Notes: generated by a model from the sequence alone, not told the origin. A stretch of DNA of 64,000 nucleotides from an uncultured Ruminococcus sp. (GCA_934463425.1 CAKSJP010000011.1:1-64000), one strand, 5' to 3'. Shown: positions 1-9,296, counted from the stretch's first letter. Made by a program: numbers and translations.

Positions 1-70
1 AAACTATAGGGCTCGAACCTATGACCCTCTGCTTGTAAGGCAGATGCTCTCCCAGCTGAGCTAAGCTTCC
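1..70 (-). tRNA. tRNA-Val (anticodon TAC), 3' end cut by window edge
   Basis: Read on the minus strand, the sequence folds as a tRNA: acceptor 5' strand GGAAGCT at 70-64, D-arm with AGCTCAGCTGGGAGAGC, anticodon stem TCTGC/GCAGA enclosing loop CTTACAA, and a T-arm with GGTTCGAGCC. The anticodon is TAC, which reads valine codons. The 3' acceptor strand runs off position 1, so the last two or three bases and any encoded CCA lie outside. A strong promoter sits just upstream at 120-148. Confidence 0.95.
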
Positions 71-119
71 ATTCCATGTCGTTTTCGGTGTTTTTGTTTT
101 CCTCACCGGCGACTATTAC

Positions 120-148
120 AGTATATCACATTGCAAGGGCTTTGTCAA
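120..148 (-). promoter_or_regulatory. Promoter of tRNA-Val
   Basis: On the minus strand, TTGACA (148-143) is separated by 17 bases from TATACT (125-120). The start site would fall about 45 bases before the tRNA 5' end, leaving a short leader to be removed by RNase P. Confidence 0.75.
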
Positions 149-249
149 GCGTTTTTTTCAAAAAAATCGAAAAAAAGCGCAGTTTGTGATATTTGTACAG
201 TTTCAACAACGACATATATTGCAAATTATATACTCCCATAGGAATGCTG

Positions 250-2295
250 TCAATTTCTCCCGTTTTCCCCGCTCCGCTGAAACAGGCGCATCACTTCCAG
301 TCCCAGCGCGCCATGTTCCGGTGCAGAAAGCAGCGGATCTTCTGCAAGAATTTTTTTTGCAGTTTCCTGCACTTCATGCAGCAGTTCCGTATCGTGTGAC
401 AAGTCCGCAATCTGCAGCGGCGGCAGTCCATGCTGCCGCTGTCCGAAAAAGTCTCCCGGACCGCGCAGCTTCAGATCTGCCTCCGCAATCTGAAAGCCGT
501 CATTGGTGCGGCTCATGATCTGCATCCGGGCGCGGCATTCCTCCGTGACATGATCTGTCATGAGGATACAATAGCTCTGTGCACTGCCCCGTCCCACCCG
601 GCCGCGGAGCTGGTGCAGCTGTGACAAACCGAACCGTTCTGCGTTCTCGATCAGCATAACGGTTGCATTGGGCACATCAACGCCCACTTCGATCACCGTC
701 GTGCTCACCAATAAGTCCAGTTCATGGTCGCGGAACGCATGCATGACACTATCCTTTTCTGCCGGTTTCATACGCCCGTGAAGCAGTCCCACCCGAAACT
801 GCGCAAACGCGCCCGCCTGGATCTCCTCTGCATAGCTGGAGACTGCCTGCAGCTCACTCTCGTCCCGGTCATCGATCATGGGACAGACGATATAGCCCTG
901 ATGTCCCTGCTCCAGCTGCTGCCGGATAAAATTATAAGCGCGCTGGCGCAGCTTTCCCGTCACGGCAAACGTCTGTACCGGCAGTCTTCCCCGGGGCAGT
1001 TCCTTCAGGACAGAAATATCCAGATCTCCGTAGATCATCAGCGCCAATGTCCGCGGAATCGGTGTGGCAGACATAACCAGCTTATGAGGGCAGCCGCCCT
1101 TGTCCGCCAGAAGCGTCCGCTGCGCCACGCCAAAGCGGTGCTGTTCATCTGTCACCACCAGTGCCAGCCGTGCAAAGGTGACATCCTTCTGGAAAATGGC
1201 ATGCGTCCCCACCACCATTTGCATTGAGCCATCCGCCAGTGCCCCATAGATCTCCCGGCGTTCGCCGGCGCGGACAGAACCGGTCAGCAGCCCCACCGAA
1301 ACGCCTAATGGCTCCAGAAACTGCTGCATGGTGTGATAATGCTGCGCCGCCAGGATCTCCGTCGGCGCCATCAGTGCACACTGCATGCCATTCTGCACGG
1401 CAAAATAGCATGCCGCCGCCGCAACCGCCGTCTTGCCGCTGCCTACATCCCCCTGCAAGAGACGATTCATGGGAACATCGCCGCAAAGATCTGCCGTAAT
1501 TTCTTCCACTGCATGCCGCTGCCCGTCCGTCATGGTAAAGGGCAATGCCGCATAATAGGGAGACAAGTCTGTGTCCCGGCGCATGGGATACGCCGAGTGT
1601 GTCCGGTTGTCCGCCCGACGCAGCAGCATACCCAACTGCAATTGCAGCAATTCATCAAAGGCAAGCCGCCGCCGCGCCGTCTCCATCAGCGCCGGGCTGG
1701 ACGGAAAATGCACCTGTTCCAACGCCGTCGAAAGGGGCAGCAGGCCATGCTCCAGACGCATCTGTTCCGGCATCCAGTCGAAAGGCTGCGCCTGCATCAG
1801 CGCCATTGCCTGCTTGACCGCATGCACCAGCACATTGGCTGTAATGCCGCTGGTCAGCGGATACGCCGGATAGATCAGCTCCTTGCTGTTGTCCGCCAGC
1901 ACATGGGGCGCATGGATCTCCCGGCGCAGCAGGTTCCCCTGTATCTTTCCGGACATCCGGTACCAGCTTCCTGGATGCAGTGCCTGAAAGCCGTACTGGT
2001 TATTGTACATGACCACTGTCACATCGCTTATGCCGTCAGTCGCCACTGCCTTGAAGATGGTCATGCCCCTGCGGATAAACTGCGGTGCAAGCTTATGGGC
2101 GATCTGCACCCGAATCACGCAGGTTTCTCCGACAGTCGCCGCTGCGACCGGCACCGGGTGGCTGTAATCCAGATAGCTCCGGGGAATGTGGTACAACAGA
2201 TCATAGGGTGTCTGTATCCCCAGTTTCGCCAATGCTTCGGCGCGTTTTGCGCCAATCCCCTTGAGATTGGCGACCGGCTGAAAAAGCGCATCCAT
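250..2295 (-). CDS. recG: ATP-dependent DNA helicase RecG
   Basis: RecG is the SF2 helicase that reverses stalled replication forks and branch-migrates Holliday junctions. The 681-residue product has the usual family length. It starts with the helix-hairpin-helix-like segment LKGIGAKRAEALAKLGI, followed by the OB-fold wedge domain. Helicase motifs follow in order: Walker A GDVGSGKTAVA near residue 285, DEQHRFGV, the motif III segment SATPIPRTLAL, and the motif VI region QLRGRVGRG near 565. A GGGAGG ribosome site precedes the ATG, and an extended -10 promoter lies at 2397-2425. It is transcribed toward tRNA-Val. No clear terminator was seen between its stop and the tRNA promoter. Confidence 0.97.
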   Translation of the reverse strand: MDALFQPVANLKGIGAKRAEALAKLGIQTPYDLLYHIPRSYLDYSHPVPVAAATVGETCVIRVQIAHKLAPQFIRRGMTIFKAVATDGISDVTVVMYNNQYGFQALHPGSWYRMSGKIQGNLLRREIHAPHVLADNSKELIYPAYPLTSGITANVLVHAVKQAMALMQAQPFDWMPEQMRLEHGLLPLSTALEQVHFPSSPALMETARRRLAFDELLQLQLGMLLRRADNRTHSAYPMRRDTDLSPYYAALPFTMTDGQRHAVEEITADLCGDVPMNRLLQGDVGSGKTAVAAAACYFAVQNGMQCALMAPTEILAAQHYHTMQQFLEPLGVSVGLLTGSVRAGERREIYGALADGSMQMVVGTHAIFQKDVTFARLALVVTDEQHRFGVAQRTLLADKGGCPHKLVMSATPIPRTLALMIYGDLDISVLKELPRGRLPVQTFAVTGKLRQRAYNFIRQQLEQGHQGYIVCPMIDDRDESELQAVSSYAEEIQAGAFAQFRVGLLHGRMKPAEKDSVMHAFRDHELDLLVSTTVIEVGVDVPNATVMLIENAERFGLSQLHQLRGRVGRGSAQSYCILMTDHVTEECRARMQIMSRTNDGFQIAEADLKLRGPGDFFGQRQHGLPPLQIADLSHDTELLHEVQETAKKILAEDPLLSAPEHGALGLEVMRLFQRSGENGRN

Positions 2296-2396
2296 GTGAG
2301 AGACCTCCCTTCTTGTTCCAGATTTATTTCGCCGCCGTGCGGAAAATGCATTTTCGTATGGCTTTCATTCCTGTTCTATAGGATCATAATTACTTT

Positions 2397-2425
2397 ATTA
2401 TAGCATATTTCCCCGCAAAAGGCAA
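2397..2425 (-). promoter_or_regulatory. Promoter of recG
   Basis: Minus strand TTGCCT (2425-2420), 17-base spacer ending in TGC, then TATAAT (2402-2397). It has the TATGCTATAAT extended -10 form that recurs in this window. The leader is about 100 bases. Confidence 0.65.
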
Positions 2426-2427
2426 CA

Positions 2428-2463
2428 AAAAAGCTTTCCCGTTCAGAAACAGGAAAGCTTTTC
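2428..2463 (-). terminator. Rho-independent terminator of the sugar-binding lipoprotein gene
   Basis: The arms AAAGCTTTCC and GGAAAGCTTT form an inverted repeat. On the minus strand the hairpin is followed by a run of T. It lies about 30 bases after the stop of the lipoprotein gene and directly before the recG promoter. Confidence 0.8.
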
Positions 2464-2494
2464 ATTTTTTCAACGTGTTTGACGAAAACGCATT

Positions 2495-3961
2495 TTACTT
2501 GTTGTTATAGCCGTCGATCACTTCGTCAATCACAGAAGACCACTCATCACGCAGAACTGCCCAGGAGTCCTTGTCGCCGTTCAGCAGTGCAGAGGTCAGG
2601 TTGTTCATGACACCTCTGGTCTCATAGGTGTATTCGCCGTCACCGTACATTCTGCTGCCCATGCCGTAGCCGAAGTCAAATACCGGTGTGATGTTCTTCG
2701 GATCCTTGTAATCCTGGAGCGCATCATACTGTTCCTCAGTCACATAGGACTTCAGCTTGCCCTGTGCATTAACTTCCGGAATAATTGCCTTTTCCTTGGC
2801 TGCATCCTGATATTCATCGATCATCGCTGCCAGGCGCTCACACTTGATGTATGCTGCAACAGCCGCACCCTTGTCGGAATTCTTGACCAGCATCTTTGCG
2901 CCGAAATTGCAGTTCAGATAATACTCGTCGCTGCCCGGCTGCTTCGGGAACGGCACGATCATCAGATCGTTTTCTTCGACAAAGCCGTCGTCCTCATAAT
3001 CCGGCTTCGGGTCAGCCTTGACGTTGGATGCGCCCAGCGCCCAGTCTGCCATGCCGAAGAACAGGGTCGAGCCGTCGTCCGGCAGATAGCCGTACCAGGT
3101 CGGGTCGTACAGACCCAGGCTCATGATCTCTTCCATCACGCCCTCTGCCTCTTCAATTGCCGGGCTGCTGATGTTGTTGGAGAACTTCGTGCCGTCATAC
3201 TTGACGAAGGTCTCACCCGTGGACTGCACCATTGCCTGGCCAAACCAGCCGTTGATGCCATAGCGTGTCTCGCCGTCCTTGGCGTTGGAGACGAATGTTT
3301 TCATCATATCCATGAAAGCATCCCAGTCCCACTTGTCCTTCTTGTACAGCTCATACGGGTCATCCAGACCGTTTTCCTCACAGAGAGAACGGTTATAGGT
3401 GATGAGCAGCGGGTCAGACAGGCAGTACGGTACTACATAGTGCTTGTCCTTATACTTGAACATCTCAATAACGTCCGACATATCCGACCAGATATCGTCG
3501 CTCAGATCCAGATAGTCATCCAGCGGCTGATACTGTTCCTTGGTAACGCCGTTCGGCACAGCATCCCACTCATACGGGAACATATCCACCGGATCACCGC
3601 CCAGAATACGGCTTGCCAGTGTATCAAACTTGGTGTCAGAGGTGCAGGAAACATACTCCACCTTTGCGCCATACTTATCCTCAAACAGCGACAGCGCAAC
3701 GCTTCTGTCCTGGTTGTTCTTCGGGTTGATGTCATAGTCTGCCAGCCAGTAGATGGTCTGTCCCTTGATGTCCGGGTCATCCTTGACCATATCATCCACC
3801 AGAGAAGCGTCTACCGCAACGTCATCCTTTTCCTTATAGGCAGATTCTGCCTCAGAGGAGGATGCGCTCTTCGAGTCATCCGAACCGCTTCCGCAAGCGC
3901 CCAGCGCGCCCATCATTGTCAGCGCCATCAGCGCAGCCAGCATACGTTTTAAAGCTTTCAT
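2495..3961 (-). CDS. Extracellular solute (sugar)-binding lipoprotein of an ABC transporter, family 1
   Basis: The 488-residue product starts with a lipoprotein signal peptide whose lipobox is LGAC (cysteine at about residue 23), followed by a Ser/Asp-rich linker. It should be anchored to the outer face of the membrane. The remainder resembles cluster B / family 1 solute-binding proteins for oligosaccharides: a segment reading YEWDAVPNGVTKEQYQPLDD near residue 125 and many aromatic residues suited to sugar stacking. No permease or ATPase gene is adjacent, so it must work with components encoded elsewhere or sense sugars. Transcription starts from a strong promoter with a palindrome just after the start site, suggesting control by a sugar-responsive repressor. 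The substrate cannot be told from the sequence. Confidence 0.85.
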   Translation of the reverse strand: MKALKRMLAALMALTMMGALGACGSGSDDSKSASSSEAESAYKEKDDVAVDASLVDDMVKDDPDIKGQTIYWLADYDINPKNNQDRSVALSLFEDKYGAKVEYVSCTSDTKFDTLASRILGGDPVDMFPYEWDAVPNGVTKEQYQPLDDYLDLSDDIWSDMSDVIEMFKYKDKHYVVPYCLSDPLLITYNRSLCEENGLDDPYELYKKDKWDWDAFMDMMKTFVSNAKDGETRYGINGWFGQAMVQSTGETFVKYDGTKFSNNISSPAIEEAEGVMEEIMSLGLYDPTWYGYLPDDGSTLFFGMADWALGASNVKADPKPDYEDDGFVEENDLMIVPFPKQPGSDEYYLNCNFGAKMLVKNSDKGAAVAAYIKCERLAAMIDEYQDAAKEKAIIPEVNAQGKLKSYVTEEQYDALQDYKDPKNITPVFDFGYGMGSRMYGDGEYTYETRGVMNNLTSALLNGDKDSWAVLRDEWSSVIDEVIDGYNNK

Positions 3962-4003
3962 TTCTGTGAAAAACTCCCTTCCAAATTATATCGCACCAAA
4001 AAT

Positions 4004-4020
4004 GATTCGTTTCACGAATC
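4004..4020. promoter_or_regulatory. Operator-like palindrome downstream of the lipoprotein promoter
   Basis: GATTCGT-TTC-ACGAATC is a perfect 7+7 inverted repeat. It starts a few bases after the inferred start site of the solute-binding gene, a position where repressor binding would block transcription. It does not match the common LacI-type consensus, so the regulator is unknown. Confidence 0.5.
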
Positions 4021-4030
4021 CAACACTTGT

Positions 4031-4059
4031 ATTATAGCATAAAAAGCGGCACAGGTCAA
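4031..4059 (-). promoter_or_regulatory. Promoter of the solute-binding lipoprotein
   Basis: Minus strand TTGACC (4059-4054), 17-base spacer ending in ATGC, TATAAT (4036-4031). Near-consensus vegetative promoter. Confidence 0.8.
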
Positions 4060-4125
4060 GCTTTTCAGCCAGGCAACTTGCACAAATTGTGAGTTTGATT
4101 TTTGGCGTAATCAAAGAAAATGCAG

Positions 4126-4154
4126 TTGCACTGTCCGGCAATTTATAGTATAAT
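4126..4154 (+). promoter_or_regulatory. Promoter of rnhA
   Basis: TTGCAC (4126-4131), 17-base spacer, TATAAT (4149-4154). It is divergent from the lipoprotein promoter; the leader to rnhA is about 25 bases. Confidence 0.75.
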
Positions 4155-4186
4155 AGAAACCAGATACATCACACAGGAGGAAATGT

Positions 4187-4624
4187 ATGAAAACAGTAGA
4201 GATCTTTACGGACGGCGCATGCAGCGGCAACCCCGGACCGGGCGGCTGGGGCGCGATCCTGCGCTACGGCACAGCCGAAAAGGAGCTTTCCGGCGGCGAA
4301 CACGAGACCACCAACAACCGCATGGAGCTTTCCGGCGTGATCGCCGCGCTCTCCGCCTTAAAAGAGCCCTGCCATGTACTCCTCACCACAGACAGCAAGT
4401 ATGTGGTGGACAGCGTCACAAAGGGATGGGTCTATGGCTGGCAGAAGCGCGGCTGGGTAAAGTCTGACAAAAAGCCGGCGCTGAACGTAGACCTGTGGAA
4501 GCAGCTGCTGCCCCTGCTGGAAAAGCACCAGGTCACCTTCCACTGGGTCAAGGGGCACGCCGGGCACCCGGAAAATGAACGCTGTGACCAACTGGCGGTC
4601 ATGCAGCGCGATCAAAACGCGTAA
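4187..4624 (+). CDS. rnhA: Ribonuclease HI
   Basis: This enzyme cuts the RNA strand of RNA/DNA hybrids, clearing R-loops and primers. The 145-residue protein has the full type 1 RNase H fold. The DEDD catalytic set is visible: Asp in [14 protein letters not shown] (about residue 9), Glu in NNRMELSG (about 47), Asp in LTTDSKYV (about 69) and Asp in ENERCDQLA (about 133). The HWVKGHAGH motif of the basic/His loop is also present. The ATG at 4187 follows an AGGAGG at ideal spacing. It is a single-gene unit ending in a strong hairpin at 4638-4670. Confidence 0.97.
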   Translation: MKTVEIFTDGACSGNPGPGGWGAILRYGTAEKELSGGEHETTNNRMELSGVIAALSALKEPCHVLLTTDSKYVVDSVTKGWVYGWQKRGWVKSDKKPALNVDLWKQLLPLLEKHQVTFHWVKGHAGHPENERCDQLAVMQRDQNA

Positions 4625-4637
4625 GCTTGTAAAAACG

Positions 4638-4670
4638 GAAAAACCCTCACTCTTTCGAGTGAGGGTTTTT
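4638..4670. terminator. Bidirectional terminator between rnhA and the wall-anchored protein gene
   Basis: ACCCTCACTC-TTTC-GAGTGAGGGT with A-run on the left and T-run on the right. It serves the convergent genes rnhA and the Asn-rich surface protein. Confidence 0.9.
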
Positions 4671-4734
4671 CCTGTATTATAGGGGTAAAAATGAAAAAAT
4701 GAGATTGTCTAAAATAATAGATTCCAGAAATCGA

Positions 4735-5619
4735 TTACTTCTTCTTTCTGGTGATGGTGTATGCGCCTGCGCCCAGAGCTGCGGTTGCTACTGCACCCAG
4801 TACAACTGCTGCAATGCCGAAGTCACCAGTCTGAGAGGTGGTTGCATTGTTTGCAGTGCTGCTGTTGCCGGAGCTGCTGTTGCCCTTGGAGCTGCTGTTG
4901 TTATTGCTGGAATTGTTGTTATTGTTGCTATTGTTGTTGCTGTTATTATTTGCTGCAGCCGTGGTTGTCTCATCAGACTTCTTCTCACCGTCGGGAGCAG
5001 TGGTTGTGCCATCGGTCGGAGTAGTAGTGTTATCACCGCCGCCATTAGAAGCTTCACCAGTTGTAATGGAATCTACAGTACAAGTAATGCCGCAGTCCTT
5101 TGCAGTTGCCGGATCTACACCATTCTGATAGATGTTGATATTTGTCTGGAGGAACAGGCACAGAACCGTGTCAGCTGCTTCCTCACCGCCAGTCAAATTG
5201 AAGGTAACAGTGTATGTGCCGTCGCCAGTGATTGCAACTGTGCTGTTTTCTACATTGCTGCCGTCACCGTCCGGACCCCAATAGCTGTAATTACCGATCG
5301 TACCGCCCAGATATGCGTAATAATCATCGGTCTTGTTGCCCGCATCATCTACATTGTAGCTTCTCTGCAAACCAGAAATTGTAAAAGTAACATTAACAGC
5401 CTTTTCAAAAGAGCCGCTCGGATTGATATCCGTTACCTTATTGCCCCATGTATTATAGATGTTCAGACGGAAAAATTTACCCTCATTATCTGTGCTGTAT
5501 GCATCTGTACCAGAGCTATTGTAAGCAATGTCTGCTGCAGAAACGCTCAGAGTTGCCATAGAAACCGTTGCTACTGCTGCTGCAGCTGCAACAGCTGCCA
5601 TCTTCTTGAAAAACTTCAT
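4735..5619 (-). CDS. Secreted, wall-anchored surface protein with Asn/Ser-rich linker
   Basis: The product is 294 residues and has no family I can name. The N-terminus is a classical signal peptide (KKMAAVAAAAAVATVSMATL, cleavage near SVSA-ADIAY). A beta-rich globular region follows (about residues 30-165). Then comes a low-complexity Thr/Asn/Ser linker with long runs of Asn. The end has SQTGD, a hydrophobic helix (IAAVVLGAVATAALGAGAY) and the basic tail TRKKK: the layout of a sortase sorting signal, although the motif is a TGD variant rather than LPXTG. It should therefore be covalently attached to the wall, perhaps binding glycans. It is transcribed alone from 5682-5710 and ends at 4638-4670. 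Confidence 0.75.
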   Translation of the reverse strand: MKFFKKMAAVAAAAAVATVSMATLSVSAADIAYNSSGTDAYSTDNEGKFFRLNIYNTWGNKVTDINPSGSFEKAVNVTFTISGLQRSYNVDDAGNKTDDYYAYLGGTIGNYSYWGPDGDGSNVENSTVAITGDGTYTVTFNLTGGEEAADTVLCLFLQTNINIYQNGVDPATAKDCGITCTVDSITTGEASNGGGDNTTTPTDGTTTAPDGEKKSDETTTAAANNNSNNNSNNNNNSSNNNSSSKGNSSSGNSSTANNATTSQTGDFGIAAVVLGAVATAALGAGAYTITRKKK

Positions 5620-5681
5620 CGTAAACTCCTCCTAATTTCACACGCTGCCGCCGAACAGCAGGTGTCACATTCTTATATTGT

Positions 5682-5710
5682 ATTATAGCACATTTCCAAA
5701 AGGCTGTCTA
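5682..5710 (-). promoter_or_regulatory. Promoter of the surface protein gene
   Basis: Minus strand TAGACA (5710-5705), 17-base spacer ending in TGTGC, TATAAT (5687-5682). The leader (about 5675-5620) contains a GC-rich stem-loop around CTGCTG/CAGCG before the AGGAGG. Confidence 0.65.
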
Positions 5711-5756
5711 TGCACATTTTGCCTAAATCTCAGAATAAAATCCGTTGATTTCGCCG

Positions 5757-5780
5757 AAAACCGCACAAAGTTGCGGCTTT
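5757..5780 (-). terminator. Probable weak terminator after mfd
   Basis: On the minus strand CCGCA-ACTTTG-TGCGG is followed by TTTTC about 20 bases past the mfd stop. The stem is short, so termination may be partial. Confidence 0.4.
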
Positions 5781-5800
5781 CTTCCAGGCAGTTTCCTGCA

Positions 5801-8800
5801 TCATTTGATAGTTTTCCCGGATTTTTCCAATATTCCCAGTACCTCCCGGAGCAGTTCCAGCGGCGGTTCTTCGGCAAGCTTTACCCCAAGATAGGGCTTT
5901 CCTACTGTACCGAACTGCACCCGTCCCCGGTATTTCTGAGACAGCGCCCCGATCATCTCCGGCGTAGGACGCTCCACATAAAACAGCATGCTGCCGCCGC
6001 GCTGATTGATCTCTGTGATACCCAGCTGTGCCGCTGTATTCCGCAGCCGGGAGACCGTCAGCAGTCCCATGACCTCTTTCGGCGGCTCGCCGTAGCGGTC
6101 GATGAGTTCGTCCAGCAGATCCATTTCGTCCTCCTGGTTCTGCACGCTGGCGATCTTCCGGTACATATCCAGGCGCTGGCTGAGGCTTTCCATATAGCTT
6201 TCCGGTATATGCGCGTCGATCTGGATATCCACGGTGCATTCCGCCGTCTCCTGGATCGGTTCGCCCTTTGCCTCCGCCACGGCTTCGCCCAGCAGCCGCA
6301 GGTACATGTCATAGCCCACCGCTTCCATATGGCCGTGCTGCTGTCCGCCCAGCAGACTGCCTGCGCCGCGTATTTCCAAATCGCGCATGGCAATATGAAA
6401 GCCGCTGCCGAACTGGGTGAATTCCCGCATTGCCGCCAGCCGCCGCGCCGACTCGTCCCGGAGCACCTTGTCTCGCTGGAAGGTGAAATAGGCATACGCC
6501 CGGCGGTTGGAGCGCCCCACACGTCCCCGGAGCTGATACAGCTGGGACAGCCCGAAGCAGTCCGCATTCTCAATAATCAGCGTATTCACGTTGGGAACGT
6601 CTACACCAGTTTCAATGATGGTAGTGCAGACCAGGATATCCGCTTCGTGTTCCACCAGCTTGCGCCAGATCTCTGACATCTCCGCTTCCCCCATCCGTCC
6701 GTGCGCCACCAGGATGCGGGCATCCGGCAGGTATTTTTGCAGCTTGGATGCGGTAAACTCAATGGTATCCACGCGGTTGTGGATGTAGTACACCTGACCG
6801 CCGCGCTTCAGTTCCCGCTGGATCGCCTGAATGAGCATGGGCTCGCTGTATTCCATCACATAGGTCTGCACCGGATAGCGATCCTGGGGCGGCTGAGAGA
6901 TGACGGACATATCCCGGATGCCGCTCATCGCCATGTTCAGCGTCCGGGGAATGGGCGTTGCAGACAGGGTCAGCATATCCACGCCGGCGAACATCTGCTT
7001 GAATTTTTCTTTGTGCGCCACGCCGAACCGCTGCTCCTCATCCACGACAGCAAGCCCCAGGGCGTGAAACTCCACATCCTTCTGCACAATGCGGTGGGTG
7101 CCGATGATGACATCCGCCTTGCCGCTTTTGATCTCCTTGAGGATCTCCTTCTGCCGCTTTGCCGGAACAAACCGGGACAGCATCACCACATTCACCGGAA
7201 AATGCTCAAACCGCCGCAGCGCCGTCTGGTAGTGCTGCATGGCGAGCACCGTTGTGGGCACCAGAATGGCACACTGCTTTCCGCTCATGACGCATTTCAT
7301 TGCAGCACGAAGTGCCACCTCTGTCTTGCCGAATCCCACGTCGCCGCAGAGCAGCCGATCCATGGGACGCTCCTGTTCCATGTCGTGCTTGATCTCGTCG
7401 ATGCACGCCATCTGATCCTCCGTCTCCACATAGGGGAAGCGTGCCTCAAAGTCGCGCTGCTCCTGCGTATCCGGCTCAAAGGAAAAGCCCTTGGTCTTTT
7501 CCCGCTTGGCATAGAGCGCCAGCAGTTCATCTGCCATATCCCGCACCGCACGGCGCACGTTGTTCCGGGTCTTTTGCCACTCCGGCGAAGACAGCCGGCT
7601 CAGCTTGACGTTAGCGTCCTCACGAGGGCCGATATACTTGGACACCATATCCAGCTGTGTGACCGGCACATAGAGATTTTCCTTGCCGGCATACTGGATG
7701 GTGATATAATCCTTGGTCACGCCCTCCAGCTCCAGCTTGCGGATGCCCAGAAAGCGCCCGATGCCGTGGAGCGCATGCACCACCAGATCTCCCGGCGTAA
7801 TGTCTGCCAGTGTGCGGATTTCTTCGCCCCGGCGGTGCTGCTTCCGGCGGCGTTTTCCGGCACGGAGCGTCCGTGCCTGGGTGATCAGCGCCGTTTTGAT
7901 CTCCGGATAGGCGAATCCGCCGGAAAGGCTTCCGGTGCGGAGATAGACCATTCCGGCCTGCCACTCGCTGTCCTCCTTTGCCGTTTCGCAGCGAATGCCG
8001 CTCTCCTGCAAGTCCTGCTGCAAAATGGGCAGCGTTTTCTCACTTCCGGCGCAGAGCACCGTGCAGTAGCCCTGCTCACAGTACGCATTCAGATCCTCTG
8101 TCAGCTGCCGCAGTTCGCCGCCCCAGGGCGCATTCTGCACTGCCTGAACGCTGAGCAGCTTCTGAAACTCCACATGCTCGCCGCCCTGTAAAAAGTTGCT
8201 GAGATATACCTGAAAGCGTTTGTCCAGCTGTACCGCCACCGCCGCCGGATCCTGATAATAACCCTCCAGTCCCCGGCAAAGGCTGCCCTCTTCCAGAAGC
8301 AGCTTGCAGTCCTCCTGGTACTGCGCCATCAGTCCGCGCTGGCTCTCCACAATTGCGCCGTATTCGCTCCAGCAAACCGTCTGCATGCCGTAATCATAGA
8401 GCATCGACGGCTTTTCCCGGAGCAGCGGCGCATATTTGTCCAGATGCACCGGGAGCATTCCGGCTTCCAGATGGTCAGCATCAGCGTACAGCTTTTCCCG
8501 CGCCAGATCCGCCCGGCGGCTGCGCAGGGATCTCCCCAGTTTCCGGATCTTCTCCGCCAGTTCTGCCGGATCGCACAGCGTTTCCCGCGCCGGCGGAATG
8601 CGCACTTCGTCAATGGCATCCGTCCGGCGCTGGGTCTCCGGATCAAACAGCGACATGGTGTCGATGGTGTCATCCCAGAATTCAACACGCACCGGCGCAG
8701 CCATCTGCACCGGGAATACATCCAGAATATCCCCCCGGACAGAGAACTGTCCCGGCCCGGAGACGCTCTCTCCGCGGACATAGCCGCAGGCGGACAGCTT

Positions 8801-9262
8801 CTGGGTCAGTGCCGCCAGGTCTGCAGTACCGTCCCGGCGCAGCAGGGTGGTGTTTCCCTCCAGCTGTTCCGGCGAAAGCGTCGGCTGCAAAAGCGCCTCA
8901 ACACTGGCAGCTGCCACGCGGCACTGTCCCGTATGAAGCGCCGTCAGTGCCGCGATCCGGGCGTGTTCATAGGCAGTGGTGATGCCCTCTACCGGCGTCA
9001 GCACCACTTCTTTTGCCGGAAACATCCACGCCGCGGTCTCATCCAGCATTGTGTTGATATCATCGCAGAGCCGCCGCGCTTCTGCTTCATCGGCAGTAAC
9101 CACCAGCACCGGCGCAGACTTCCGGCACAGGGCTGCCAGCAGATGTGCCTTGTGGATCTGAGAAACGCCGGTGAATGAAATAGGCGTCACGCCTTCCTGC
9201 TGTGCCTGCACCAGTTCCCGGTATGCGGTCAGTTTTTCCAATGTTGCTGCAAAAAACTGCAT
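5801..9262 (-). CDS. mfd: Transcription-repair coupling factor Mfd
   Basis: Mfd is a DNA translocase that removes RNA polymerase stalled at lesions and recruits the UvrABC excision machinery. The 1153-residue protein has the normal length and order. A UvrB-homology module binding UvrA comes first. The CarD/RNA polymerase interaction domain lies around residues 490-560 (GDLVVHALHGIGRFLGI). The RecG-like helicase core has Walker A CGDVGFGKTEVALRA near residue 640, DEEQRFGV, SATPIPRTLNM and QLRGRVGRS. The TRCF C-terminal domain closes the protein. The ATG follows AAAGGAG. It lies 34 bases after pth and is probably co-transcribed with it; pth-mfd linkage is common in Firmicutes. Confidence 0.97.
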   Translation of the reverse strand: MQFFAATLEKLTAYRELVQAQQEGVTPISFTGVSQIHKAHLLAALCRKSAPVLVVTADEAEARRLCDDINTMLDETAAWMFPAKEVVLTPVEGITTAYEHARIAALTALHTGQCRVAAASVEALLQPTLSPEQLEGNTTLLRRDGTADLAALTQKLSACGYVRGESVSGPGQFSVRGDILDVFPVQMAAPVRVEFWDDTIDTMSLFDPETQRRTDAIDEVRIPPARETLCDPAELAEKIRKLGRSLRSRRADLAREKLYADADHLEAGMLPVHLDKYAPLLREKPSMLYDYGMQTVCWSEYGAIVESQRGLMAQYQEDCKLLLEEGSLCRGLEGYYQDPAAVAVQLDKRFQVYLSNFLQGGEHVEFQKLLSVQAVQNAPWGGELRQLTEDLNAYCEQGYCTVLCAGSEKTLPILQQDLQESGIRCETAKEDSEWQAGMVYLRTGSLSGGFAYPEIKTALITQARTLRAGKRRRKQHRRGEEIRTLADITPGDLVVHALHGIGRFLGIRKLELEGVTKDYITIQYAGKENLYVPVTQLDMVSKYIGPREDANVKLSRLSSPEWQKTRNNVRRAVRDMADELLALYAKREKTKGFSFEPDTQEQRDFEARFPYVETEDQMACIDEIKHDMEQERPMDRLLCGDVGFGKTEVALRAAMKCVMSGKQCAILVPTTVLAMQHYQTALRRFEHFPVNVVMLSRFVPAKRQKEILKEIKSGKADVIIGTHRIVQKDVEFHALGLAVVDEEQRFGVAHKEKFKQMFAGVDMLTLSATPIPRTLNMAMSGIRDMSVISQPPQDRYPVQTYVMEYSEPMLIQAIQRELKRGGQVYYIHNRVDTIEFTASKLQKYLPDARILVAHGRMGEAEMSEIWRKLVEHEADILVCTTIIETGVDVPNVNTLIIENADCFGLSQLYQLRGRVGRSNRRAYAYFTFQRDKVLRDESARRLAAMREFTQFGSGFHIAMRDLEIRGAGSLLGGQQHGHMEAVGYDMYLRLLGEAVAEAKGEPIQETAECTVDIQIDAHIPESYMESLSQRLDMYRKIASVQNQEDEMDLLDELIDRYGEPPKEVMGLLTVSRLRNTAAQLGITEINQRGGSMLFYVERPTPEMIGALSQKYRGRVQFGTVGKPYLGVKLAEEPPLELLREVLGILEKSGKTIK

Positions 9263-9296
9263 GGCTGTCTCCTTTCTGTCGTTGTTCTGCCTGTGC

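Noticed and set aside
5761-5776. MITE end near the mfd terminator (CCGCACAAAG)
   Set aside because: Only 10 bases match the family end, there is no GGCAAT part and no flanking duplication; it is explained as one arm of the mfd hairpin.
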